Assembly: GCA_963921195.1 (NCBI GenBank)
Contig: OY992536.1
Span: forward strand, 238,488,023-238,552,022
DNA length: 64,000 nt
Direction of reading: 5' to 3'
DNA from: Pegoplata infirma
Taxonomy: Eukaryota > Arthropoda > Insecta > Diptera > Anthomyiidae
Shown here: positions 31,301 through 40,918 of the stretch, one piece after another
Numbering within the stretch: position 1 is the stretch's first letter
How the letters are laid out: every line of letters starts with the position of its first letter
The notes under the pieces: generated by a model
The model's database searches: none
The model's input: only the letters and a program-made list of their open reading frames with translations
What the model was told of the DNA's origin: nothing
Program-made: the position numbers and the translations under genes

Positions 31301-32091
31301 TTTCTGTTTGCATATTTTACATTAGTTAGTTGTTTTTAACTACAAAGTCAGTTATTTTGTTGTATGAGGAATGTCAAATAACTATTTTTGTTAGTTGTTT
31401 GTATTCCGTTTTTTAAATAACTAACAAAAAAAGTACTGTAACCGTAACCGTTATTAAAAGTAGTTCATTTTATTTCTTTTAAACAAAAAACAAAATCTAA
31501 TAAGGGAAGTATCTCAACCCTTATGAACCGATTTGCCTGAAATTTAAAATATATACAATAAAAGAGACGATTTTAAGGTTAGGGTGTCTCGGCTTGAGTA
31601 TCTTGGTCATATCAGTATTTAAAAATTTCTTTGTCTCCTTATGAAACAATGTGGACCTTTGGAAAAATTTCGATAACTCTCGAACTAACAGGAATATCAT
31701 CTAGAGCAAAAATACGGTTCGACTTAAATTTAATAAAGATTATTTCGTATTCATATGGATATCGTAGGTCTATGTCTTCACATAAGTACCACCCAAAATT
31801 TACACATTTTCATGAAAAAAATATTTAACGAAGTTATGCCACCATTGGCTGGCATTAAAAAAAACCCTTCTTCTCATATGAAAAAAAAATATATAAAAAA
31901 AAATTTACTCCTAATGTAACCACCACACCTTACATTAATTTTATACCATTTACATATTATATTTTTTCATTACCAGCAATGAATTTATTAAGATTAAAAT
32001 TAGAACTAATTTAAATTTATTTTAATATTCACATGCATATTCCCTTAACAACGATGATGACGACGACGAAAACAAAAAACAAAAAAAAAAG

Positions 32092-32199
32092 AGTGGAACA
32101 TCCTCATTTGGTGATTTTTTGCGATTCTTTTTGTACTTTTTATCAAATTCCGGACAATTGTATGTAATTTGTTCCACTGGCACGATGGTCATAAACAGT
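32092..32199 (+). CDS. Or13a-like: Odorant receptor, shared exon 4 (membrane helix six)
   Basis: 36 codons, phase 0 at both ends: SGTSSFGDFLRFFLYFLS then NSGQLYVICSTGTMVINS, before GTATGT. It aligns with the IGDYVKFIIYISSALSQLYV region of Or13a as I recall it. The upstream frame is closed by TAA at 32023-32025, and the only AG between there and the exon is at 32090-32091. So the acceptor is forced, although the preceding 40 bases are purine-rich and lack a pyrimidine tract. A branch-like CTTAAC with TTCCC before it sits at 32044-32049. Only one copy of this exon exists in the window. Confidence 0.85.
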
Positions 32200-32545
32200 G
32201 TATGTAGAATTTGGTAACATAAAAATAATATCGGTATTCAGAGTCTTGCTACGAGCCCTGGCAATGTAGTAAAAGAGTACTTCTTTCAAAAAATACATCG
32301 AGGGCAAATAATCACAACTTGCTATCTGCTATGTTATAACAATGTAGATAGCAAGTTTTGAATATATTTTCAAAGGTAATTTTAAAAAGTGTTCTTTTAC
32401 TACCAGTACCAGGGCTGGCAAGTAGAACTCTGAATACCTCTACTGTCTCACGTTTTCCTTTTTTGTTTAGCTTTTTTTACCTTCATTTTGCTTTTGCTTA
32501 CATTAATGCTTTAATACATTAATGATAATGTTATTTAGTATGTAT

Positions 32546-32740
32546 TAGAGATGGTCGCGTGAGTGACTTTCGACTCACACTAATTCACACCCACGCCAGA
32601 CATTTTTAATCAAGCACACACACTGACGAGCTTTTTTAAATTTTACTCACAGACACTCACAATTACGTAAGTAAATTTAAATAAATTCACAAGTGTTACT
32701 CACGAAAACTTCACTAGCACCTACTTTCACCCCAGTCGCG
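32546..32740. mobile_element. Left part of a GTGAGTGA-rich hAT-like element
   Basis: Starts TAGAGATGGTCGCGTGAGTG and continues with repeated ACTCACAC/TTACTCACG words. The TAGAGATG end is of hAT type. The right-end counterpart CACATCTCTA is at 34541-34550, but in a different flanking sequence, so they need not be one element. Confidence 0.5.
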
Positions 32741-32782
32741 AATGAAAAACACAATAAAAACGAATGAAAAACAAAATAAAAT

Positions 32783-33448
32783 CGGCTGTGCCGAATCTTT
32801 TATACCCTCCAAAATGTAAATAAAAAAATTAAAAAAAAAAATTTCAGGGGCGTTCTTGGGACGGCGGGTAGGTGTTTGACGCGGAGAACACCTTTCCCAT
32901 CGCGATAAAATACACTTAAGGGATCTATCATGATATCCATATTACATTAAATTACACAATTTTACCATTATTTGTTATTTTTTATAATTCACGCCCACAA
33001 AAGGTGGCAGGATAGAAAAATGCCAAAGTTTTTAATCCCCTGGGTCCAAATGAAGAACTTTTAACTTTTTTTCCTCAATAATGTTTCATTTATTTAACAT
33101 AATTACCAAAAAAACATGTAAAAAAAGTGTATTTTTTCAGAGGTTTGTTTAGTTCTTTAAGGGGAACTGTTTTTCCCCCTTGTCAGATTTTTCCCATTTA
33201 CAAACTTAACCTGCCTATGACCATGGGACATATTTGTGCCAAACTTCAGGAGTCTAGCTGTTTTTTTTTTGACAGAATGGTGTTATCTACAGACAGACGG
33301 ACTGGCGGATGGACAGACGGATATTCATAGGATGTCTTAGAATCGATCATGGATCAATAATATAAATACTTTACCCCGACCGATATTTCAATGCATTACA
33401 AACGGAATGACAAAGTGAGTATACCTCAATACAATGGTTGGTGGGTAT
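32783..33448. mobile_element. mini-me-type element, nearly complete
   Basis: Begins AATCGGCTGTGCCGAATC and ATACCCTCC. Contains CACGCCCACAAAAGGTGGC, GGTCCAAATGAAGAACTTTT, GACAGACGGACTGGCGGATG and ATATTTCAATGCATTACAAA. Ends GGTTGGTGGGTATAAAAAC. Short head and tail are inverted. Confidence 0.7.
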
Positions 33449-33469
33449 AAAAACAAGTAAGAAAATTAA

Positions 33470-33789
33470 AACCGATCAAGACGATCTATAATTCCTAAGT
33501 CCAAACACGATCGATTGGATCTATCTTTCGCTAGATCTTTAATAAGCGTTGCAAATTTAAGCTAAAAAGACTTCTATTTGTTGAATATAGACCGATTTAA
33601 ATAAATATCAGGCGAAATTTAATATGGGGTTTGAAAATAAGTTAAAAAATGGTCCAATTGTAATCAAATACAACCAAAAAATTTAACGGACAGTAGCACA
33701 GCCAGACGGAGAGACATCGTATATTCGACCAAAAAAGTTATTCTCAGTCTATCGGTATGCCTAAAGGTTGGTGTAGGACCCCACAGTCA
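33470..33789. mobile_element. Fragment of the second mini-me subtype
   Basis: ATGGTCCAATTGTAATC, ACAGCCAGACGGAGAGACA, TCTATCGGTATGCCTAAAGG match the order found at 30085-30862. Head and tail are missing. Confidence 0.45.
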
Positions 33790-34055
33790 TCAGATACAGA
33801 TGAATCTCCACTTATGAAATTGGTGACATCTTCATACATTTTTTCCAAATGTCCCCAAAGACATGTCATCAGTTGGTCAGCAGTACCCACCAGTATCGAT
33901 GGTCACCAACAATTCATTTAAACAACCGCTGACCAACTGCTGACTTTTCCTTCGGGGTATTTGCAAAAAATTGTATGAAGATGTCAGTGATTTTATAAAG
34001 GAAGAGTCAGCAGTATGTCAGGGGTGATTTCTTTTTTTTGCCGACTGGGAGGTAA
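33790..34055. mobile_element. Partial copy of the CCCAGTYGGC MITE
   Basis: Carries ACATGTCATCAGTTGGTCAG, GACCAACTGCTGAC, GTCAGTGATTTTATAAAGG and the terminus TTTTGCCGACTGGG. It is the right part of the 775-bp element at 23053-23827. Confidence 0.65.
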
Positions 34056-34261
34056 TGGACATAGTCCCCATTGGGATTATGGCCGTTTTAGAAATGGTCA
34101 TAGTCTCCACAACTAATTAGGGAATTATGACCGTGATGTATTCGGTCATAAGTAATTCCCATTTCCGATATGGGGATAATGTCCGTTGGGATTATGTCCG
34201 GACACCTTTTTAAACAATTACAAACATATGTTTGACCCCAAAAAAATGTTTACAAACTTTG

Positions 34262-34800
34262 GTTTCATACCCTCCAACCACAGTAGTGAGGTATACTCAT
34301 TTTGTCAGTCCTTATGTAACGCAGCGAAATATCGGTCAAAATTTTTTTTGCATACATAAGAGTATGAATCAACTTGACTGTGAGTGAAGATTGTGTGAGT
34401 GCACGTGAGTGTCAGAGCTTTTTAATTTACTCACATGATTGTAAATGTGTGTGAGTAGAAAAAATATGATCGTGAGTGTGCGTGATTCGAAAATTCCTGT
34501 CGTGAGCGTGAGTGAGTTTTACTCAAAATTCACTGACGCGCACATCTCTAGTATATACGTATATTATTGATCAGTGATCGATTCTAAGACATGAAAAAGA
34601 GGTTTTCCCTTGGAGAACAAAACCAACCTCTGAAAAGCGACATTTATTTGCCGAGTTTTTTGTACCTTTGCTAAGCAAATGCAACATTTTTATGTCAGAG
34701 GAAGTTTTAAACCCTGCATATGCACCCAGCGGATAAAAAAAATAGTTCGACCCTCACTTTTGTGGGCGTGGATATAAAAAAATATTTTAATGGTTAATTG
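34262..34800. mobile_element. mini-me split by a GTGAGTGA-rich insertion
   Basis: 34262-34337 (CATACCCTCCAACCACAGTA; CAGCGAAATATCGGTC) and 34559-34800 (ATTATTGATCAGTGATCG; GGTTTTCCCTTGGAGAAC) are mini-me. About 34338-34550 is foreign: repeated GTGAGTG words closing with ACGCGCACATCTCTA, a hAT-like right end. Confidence 0.55.
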
Positions 34801-34883
34801 GATTAAATCATAATAACATCTGTAATTCATTACACACTTAACATCTGTAATGAAATACGAACCAACTTCTGCTGTTAGTTTGT

Positions 34884-35110
34884 CAAGCAGGGCGAAAGCT
34901 CAGATGGTAGAGTACTTGCTTTGCAAACTGATGGAAAATTTCAAGAACGTGGGCTCTATTCCAATCAGAGTTAAGTCTGTTGATGAAAAAACATATAGAA
35001 AAAACAGTCTTACAAAAATCAAACAATTTAAATCTAATGAAATTTTCTCCACTGATGACGTAGAGGTGGCTACAGAAACCATGGTCTGGAATAAATCCAC
35101 ATTAAAAATA
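34884..35110 (+). repeat. tRNA-Ala-like SINE, decayed
   Basis: AAGCTCAGATGGTAGAGTAC (34896-34915) is a near-perfect tRNA D-arm and A box. CTTGC-TTTGCAA (34915-34926) places TGC, the Ala anticodon, in the loop. GGCTCTATTCCAATC (34952-34966) is a damaged B box. The stems of the anticodon and T arms no longer pair. A tail of about 140 bases follows. The overlapping 89-codon ORF (34850-35119) is therefore a chance reading. Best read as the pol III head of a SINE in the intron. Confidence 0.5.
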
Positions 35111-35585
35111 ACACTGTAAGTAGGTGAAAATGACACACCAAAACGCCGAGACACGTCAACCTAATTTTGGGCCGTAGAATCCAGTGCTGTACCCCGTTTT
35201 AAAAAGTTAGCTCAAAATCCCGAGATATTTCGATTTTCAATTTGTAGTAGATTAAAGGCAATTTTTTATTTTATTTGAATGAAAAAACTTAAAAAAATTG
35301 TTAAAAACTTGTTATTTATCAAAATTTATATCTAGGAAATAATGGGCGTCCATTTTCAATCGGACATGCAGCAATACTTGCTCTTATTTTGATGAATTTT
35401 ATAATTTTTTTTGGATTTTTAAATTTTTACTCTTACATTTGCAAATTTAAAATCGAAATATCTCGTTATTTTGAGCTAACTTTTTAAAACGGAGTATACC
35501 ACTGGATTCTATGACCCAAAAATAAGTTGGGGTGTCTCGGCGTTTTTGTGTGTCATTTCAAAAGTTTAAATTTTACTTACAGTGT
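35111..35585. mobile_element. Inverted-repeat element, ACACTGTAAGTA ends, 475 bp
   Basis: The left arm ACACTGTAAGTA, AAATGACACACCAAAACGCC and TAGAATCCAGTG is answered by CACTGGATTCTATG, GGCGTTTTTGTGTGTCATTT and TACTTACAGTGT. Further in, AAAAAGTTAGCTCAAAAT pairs with ATTTTGAGCTAACTTTTT. The middle is AT-rich. It follows the SINE directly. Confidence 0.7.
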
Positions 35586-35984
35586 AATCTTTAGAAATAC
35601 AATGTTTCTTCACAATCACAAACCCTTCATAATAAATCCATTTGATAACATTTATAGCAAGGGGAAAGTGCCCCCCAACGTCCAAATATAAACCTTTTTT
35701 TTTATTGTTAAATGAATCCACCAAAAAAATCTTTGAATTACAATTGGAATTTTTGAATTAAAAAGCAATATAATCAACAAATTGATTAATTTTTAGTCAA
35801 ATCAATTACAAAATTAACTGAATAAGACATTATTTTCAACAAATATTGTGATCACTCTTTTATTTATTTTGCTCTCACTTTATAAATTTTTTGTTTTTAA
35901 AATTCCAACCTACACTACTGTATTTGTACCTAATGGAAGTATATTATGTACATAATTTGTTGTTTTTTTTTTTTGTTCCTTTAG

Positions 35985-36245
35985 TCTACGGACACCGCCT
36001 GGTATTTATATATGTGTAATTGGGAGGGTGGTCACATATCAAAACATTCACCTTTGCTACTTAAACAAGATGACATGGAATTGGAAACATTGAGTGTTAA
36101 GCTACCATTATGGCAGTACATTAACTATTATCCAGCTGGTAAAGATTTTAAACATAAATTACGTTTTATGATAATGCGCAGTCAACGTCCAGTACAATTG
36201 AATGCCATGAAATTTACCATACTATCGTTGGAAAGTTTTAGCAAG
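35985..36245 (+). CDS. Or13a-like: Odorant receptor, shared exon 5
   Basis: 87 codons in phase 0: [16 protein letters not shown], a 24-residue or so hydrophilic stretch absent from Drosophila Or13a as I recall it (around [16 protein letters not shown]), then [17 protein letters not shown] and [15 protein letters not shown], before GTAAAA. The Y..CNWEG and RSQRPV words are conserved landmarks of the receptor C-terminal half, and the last part enters the seventh membrane helix. The start in frame with exon 4 (MVINS then STDTA) is supported by both phases. Confidence 0.9.
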
Positions 36246-36337
36246 GTAAAAGAAAAAACAACGACAACATGGACCTGAAGTTGTTTACATTATGAATAAA
36301 TTATTTATATTTTCTTTTTATTTTCTTTTTTTAATAG

Positions 36338-36400
36338 ATTATCAGTTCTTCAATGTCTTATTTTGCATTATTGAAAACCTTTTTGGATAAACAGAAATAA
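36338..36400 (+). CDS. Or13a-like: Odorant receptor, shared last exon
   Basis: IISSSMSYFALLKTFLDKQK then TAA (36398-36400). SMSYFALLK is the typical end of the seventh helix in this family. The intron before it is short (36246-36337) with acceptor TTTTTTTAATAG. With A exons 1-3 the full chain is about 471 residues, longer than my recollection of Drosophila Or13a (about 418) because of the loop insert in exon 2 and the exon 5 insert. Confidence 0.9.
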   Translation: MISSSMSYFALLKTFLDKQK

Positions 36401-36433
36401 ATATGTATATGAAAAAGAAAATATATATTTTGC

Positions 36434-36439
36434 AATAAA
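36434..36439 (+). terminator. Poly(A) signal AATAAA
   Basis: AATAAA lies 34 bases past the receptor stop codon, followed by TTGG and T-rich sequence. It is the only one close enough to serve this gene. Confidence 0.7.
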
Positions 36440-37650
36440 ATATAAAGATTTGGTTTTTTTTTGTAATTTTTTTGCAATTTTTAATTTATTTCTTGTGTTT
36501 TTATAGACAACAGCAAAAAAAGGGAAACATCCTCAAAGACTTGGGAATTGGTTATTATATTAAGTTTTTATTGTTTTTGAAAGTCAACAATAACAATCAT
36601 TTTAACAATCTACTAGTATGTGTCATTTGATATGATGAAGATTGCACAGTGGAAAACATTTTATTTATTTAGAATTTTCTTTAGGAAAAGCCCCCAGTTT
36701 CTGAAAATATTTCTAAAGGAAAATCGTATCAAAAATTTCTCAGAGTCTGAGAAGAAATGTTTCAGAATCGGAAAATTTGGCTACTTTTATTTAAAAGACA
36801 TTACGGCATTCCTCATTTTCCCCTTTTTCTCAGTTTTACTAAATTTTTCACAACTCCTCAATAACACTTCACAAAAAAAATATATTGTGAGCTCATTTTT
36901 AATTAAGTCGTTGTTGAATTAACAAACAATTTAATTGTATTGACAAAGAAAATAATTGATATTTTATTAAACAACACAATTTGTCAATACAAATAAATGG
37001 TTTGTTAAGGCAACAACGATTTAATTGAATTAATTTAATTAATTTTTTTGTGTATAACTTATTTTACTAAAAATTTCATTTTCGCGGGATAAGCCCTTCC
37101 GCTTAAAAATTGAAAACAAAATTTAGGGCCGTTAGGGATCCTTCTCTAAAAATTTTTTATAATTTTTGTGCTTTTAGTTTTGACTTGAAAGGATTTTAGC
37201 TGAGATGTTGCTTTTAATGATACATATCCACAAAAATAATATTATTCGTATCTGTGTCATCTTTATCGTGTACTAAAATGTTAAAAAACAGCAAAAATGC
37301 ACTTTTTTTACCCTTTTTCACATTTTTTGTATTATCACAAAAAAAAAGACTTTTTTTTCGAATTTCGTCGATTGCCGAGCAAACTGTGGTTCGTTTTGGT
37401 CTAAAAACTATCAAATTGAATTGTAGTTTTGGAAACTGTTAAAATTTATTCTGTAGAAACTAGAAATATTCACATATATAAAAAACAATTTCCATTAACA
37501 AGACAAACCGACATTTAAAATCCTACTGATGACAAAACTAACTGGAGTGTTTGAAACCGGTATGGGAATACCAGAAATGTCTATAATTTTTAGAAATTCA
37601 ATTTTTCTTATGCATTTTTTCAACGTGAACCCTTAATACAAATATAATTA
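36440..37650. other. AT-rich DNA downstream of the receptor
   Basis: No gene seen. At 36895-37050 there is an imperfect inverted arrangement of AACAACGATTTAATTGAATT and TTAAGTCGTTGTTGAATT words. The ORF at 36620-36922 has no recognisable domain and atypical composition. Confidence 0.5.
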
Positions 37651-37654
37651 GAGT

Positions 37655-38375
37655 ACGAGGTTAGGTTAGGTTAGAGGTGGCGGAGTCAAAGACTCCTCCT
37701 AGACCGGATGGTCCATAGCGAAACCACAATATTTCCTCAGCGACGCTGATAGAACGCGTTTGTCGTCATCGCGAATTGTACTATTTGCCTTAGGTCGACA
37801 TTCGAAACCGTTTCCAAGCTCTCGAAGTCATATCTGCCTAAAATGTGCAGTCGGGTTCTGGCCAAAGCAGGACATTGGAAAAGAATATGTTCGACCGTTT
37901 CTTCAGTGTTAGGTTCATCGCACCTTCTACAGCTTGCATCAGAAATAAGTCCCATCTTCTTTCTATGATAACCTATTAGGCAGTGCCCGGTGATCACTCC
38001 AGTAAGTACACCTGCTGTGTACTCCATCTAGTGAGTGAGAGTAAGTATTCAGTTTTTCTTAGATTGTAGCATGCCCACAATCTTCTACTGATCACACTCG
38101 TTGTTAGCTCTCTCCACTTTCTATTAGTCATTGCAGTGTTTTGAATGTCGCGTAACGTTCTGAAGTGCTGGATTGGTGGATCAATATGCACAGAAATACC
38201 AATACCATCAGCACCTTGTTTCGCGAGCTCATCCGCTCTCTCGTTTCCTTGAATACCTATGTGACCTGGTACCCATATTAGTTTCACCTTGTTCATACTC
38301 CCTGAACTTTGTAAGTTCTCGAAACATTCGAAAACTACTTTCGACTTGATATAAAAGCTTTTAAGAGCTTTTAGA
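37655..38375 (-). pseudogene. Non-LTR retrotransposon remnant: RNase H end and C-terminal zinc knuckle
   Basis: Read on the minus strand, LIWVPGHIGIQGNERADELA (38277-38218 region) holds the His and final Asp of an RNase H domain. After a -1/+1 frame change near 38010-38030, GVLTGVITGHCLIGYH and CRRCDEPNTEETVEHILFQC (a CCHC-like knuckle) follow, ending YQRR at 37737. The 3' untranslated part contains CTAACCTAACCTAACCTC. RNase H plus knuckle is the pattern of I/LOA/R1-type elements. Frameshifted, interrupted and 5'-truncated, so inactive. Confidence 0.75.
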
Positions 38376-38863
38376 CCCAGCAAAATTTGGCATTACTGGT
38401 AATGGGTTTTGTAATCCGAAACAGATGTTAATAAGTAGTTACTTATTGAATGAAACACTAATTATTTTAACAAGGGAGTGAGACAAAAATAAGTAGTGAA
38501 GAGTATGCAAATAAATAAGTAGTTACTGACTCGGATTACTAATAAGGAGTAAAAACCCATTACCAATAAGAAGTAAAATAATTAGTTAATTAAAACATGT
38601 AAAATTTAACTTGTTTTTGGTAAAACTTAAAAATTGCGTTATTTCTATTAAGTTTTTAAGTACTTTTTAAGTTAATTGATTTTTAAAGGTTAAAAACTGC
38701 AAGTGCAAGAAGATATTATTACTTAGAAGTGCTTTTATAACATATTACTGAAAAGTAGTTACTTTTGGGCTTAAAATAATGTTAATGGTAATGGGTACTC
38801 ATTATAAATAATGTACTTGGTAATGATTACTTCTCACAACTCATTACCATGTTTTTTTGTGGG
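38376..38863. mobile_element. CCCAGCAAAA-ended MITE inside the RNase H gene, 488 bp
   Basis: CCCAGCAAAATTTGGCATTA at the left and the inverse of CCCACAAAAAAACATGGTAA at the right. The interior has repeated AATAAGTAGTTACTTATT and CATTACCA words. It separates the YVDSQAA half of the RNase H domain from the LKALKSFYI half. A deleted relative is at 62783-62981. Confidence 0.65.
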
Positions 38864-39140
38864 GAGCAGCTTGGCTGTCAACGTAAATGTTAAATTCTCT
38901 GTTTGTCTCATCACCGAACTGTAAAGCTGCCCTGCTTATGGCAACTATTTCGGCCTGGAAAATGCTAGAGTCCAATGGAAGGACAAAAATCTTCTCTAAA
39001 TCTCGCAAACTCGTTGAAAAACCTGCACCGACTCCCATGGATTGTTTGGAGCCGTCTGTGAATATGTTAATAGCGTTCATTGGGGGAAAATTAGAGTACG
39101 AGCTCGATCTGTACTTACAGAAAAAAACACAAATAACTAT
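38864..39140 (-). pseudogene. Non-LTR retrotransposon remnant: start of the RNase H domain
   Basis: Minus-strand codons read NAINIFTDGSKQSMGVG, then FQAEIVAISRAALQFG and FNIYVDSQAA: the first Asp, the Glu and the second Asp of the RNase H active site. It continues in sense into the piece at 38375 once the MITE is ignored. Upstream (towards 39140) it is cut by the fold-back; no reverse transcriptase sequence was found beyond that element. Confidence 0.75.
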
Positions 39141-39141
39141 A

Positions 39142-40918
39142 TATGGGGCATTCCATGTCAAATCGGACACTTTGAAATTTTTTTTTTTTAGATTTTCCCA
39201 ATTTGTTTACAGTTTTTAGTACCATTTGTAAACTCCTTCTTGGTAAATTTTCAGATTTTTTTGATGAACCGTTCAAAAGATATAGAATTTTCAAAAATTG
39301 GTAGTTTGTTCCTTTACTCAAACTTCTTTTTCTCATAACTTCTTCAATAATGGTCCAAATTAATTTTTTTTTTAAGTTTTTGGTTTTATTACGTACTTTA
39401 AAAAAAATCCCAAAAAATTCTTAAAAGCGCTCTAGTATACGATTTTTAAGTTTTAAAATTTAAATCTCATTTTTGAAAATGTTTGTACTCTTCGATTTTT
39501 TTTTAAATTTTTTTTGCCAAATTTTTTCTACAAATTTTTTGCCCAGTAGGATCATGGGAGAACGATTATTACTATTTTTAAAATTTTTTGAAAAAATTTT
39601 ATTGTAATTTTCCAATCTAAAAATCATTTATACACACAAAGCGAAATTTTTTAAAATTTGCTCCAACCGCTCTAACTGCCCTAATAGTGCCCTTAGAGCA
39701 ACAAAATGTATGACCGAACCACAATATTTTTTTAGTCAAACCTTTTCTCTAAACGCACCAACCCTCTATCTTTAACTATTAAGGCGGTCCCCATACAATT
39801 TTTTTTATTTTTTGTAAATTTGTTTTATTTAGTCAGCTGCTACCGGTCCAATGGTGCGTCCGAGAGGGGTCATTAGTGAGACCGACTCCCATTTATTTTT
39901 ACCCTCCAACATTTTTGTAAAACTTTCATTCAAAATTAAATTTTTATAAAATTTGCTCCAACTGTAATTTGTATGGATTTCTGCTTGGGGAGTGGAGATA
40001 GTGCGTAGATATGATTAAAAAAAATTGTAGGTTAAAAATAAATGGGGGTCGGTCTCACTAATGACCCCTCTCGGACGCACCATTGGACCGGTAGAAGCTA
40101 ATTAAATAAAACAAATTTACAAAATATAAAAAAAAATGTATGACGACCGCCTTAACAATTGGAGATAGAGGGTAGGTGTGTTCAGAGAAAATGTTTATAC
40201 TAAAAAAATATTGTAGGTCGGTCATACATTTTGTAGCTCTAAGGGCACTATTAGGGCAGTTGGAGCAAATTTAAAAAAATTTCGTTTTGTGTGGGAGGCC
40301 CCTTAGAAATTGGAGATAGGGTATTAGTTTGTTCCAAAGAAATGTTAGCACGTAAAAATTAATGGGGGCGGTCTTATAAATGACCCCTCTATGACGCACC
40401 GTTGGAGCAGTAGAAATGATTTTAAGATTGGAAAATTACAATAAATTTTTTTCAAAAAATTTAAAAAAATAGTAATAATCGTTATTCCACGATACTCCTG
40501 GGCAAAAAAAATTGTAGAATCGATAGAAGTTTTACACAAAAAAATTTCAAAAAAAAATCGAAGAGTACAAACATTTTCAAAAATGAGATTTAAATTTTAA
40601 AACTTAAAAATCTCATACTAGAGCGTTTTTAAGAATTTTTTGGGATTTTTTTTTAAAAGTACGTAAAAAAACAAAAATTTTGAAAAAAAAAATTTAATTT
40701 GGGCCATTATTAAAGAAGTTATGAGTAAAAGAAGTTTGAGTAAAGGAACAAACCAGAAATTTTTAAAAATTCGATATCTTTTGAACGGGTCATAAAAAAA
40801 ATCTGAAAATTTACCACGAAGGAGTTTTCGAAGGGTACTAAAAACTTTAAACAAATTGGGAAAATCTAAAAAAAAATAAAATTTTCAAAGTGTCCGATTT
40901 GACATGAAATGCCCCATA
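39142..40918. mobile_element. GGGGCATTCC fold-back, complete copy, 1777 bp
   Basis: Tips TATGGGGCATTCCATGTC and GACATGAAATGCCCCATA; the arms are inverted copies along nearly their whole length, meeting at about 39965. Landmarks in the left arm are CCATTTGTAAACTCCTTC, AGCGCTCTAGTATACG, GTTTGTACTCTTCGATTT, CTAACTGCCCTAATAGTGC and GTGCGTCCGAGAGGGGTC, and all recur reversed on the right. There is no ORF of note. It inserted in the non-LTR remnant at a TATATAT site. Confidence 0.85.

Larger units (their letters stand above)
29415..32091 (+). other. Intron between exon 3 of cassette B and shared exon 4
   Basis: It contains a minisatellite and two oppositely built mini-me-type elements. 31300-32030 holds TTAGTTGTTT-type repeats like those at 46790-47290 and otherwise unassigned AT-rich DNA. 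The acceptor is unusual (see the exon 4 entry). Confidence 0.7.
32200..35984 (+). other. Intron between shared exons 4 and 5 (3.8 kb)
   Basis: GTATGT donor and a long T-rich tract ending TGTTCCTTTAG. It holds the repeats listed next. 32220-32450 has an inverted pair (AACTTGCTATCTGCTATG; CAATGTAGATAGCAAGTT) and CAGAGTCTTGCTACGAGCC. 35586-35984 shows nothing recognised. Confidence 0.7.

Noticed and set aside
32546..34550. Single 2-kb hAT element joining TAGAGATGG at 32546 and CATCTCTA at 34550
   Set aside because: Flanking 8-mers GTATGTAT and GTATATAC differ at two positions and the two ends sit in different host sequences, so they were listed separately.
34850..35119. 89-codon ORF
   Set aside because: It overlaps the tRNA-Ala-like SINE head and tail; the tRNA features explain the sequence better than a protein does.
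37660..37680. TTAGG-like telomeric repeat (GGTTAGGTTAGGTTAG)
   Set aside because: Only three units, inside the 3' end of a non-LTR element; flies do not use TTAGG telomeres.
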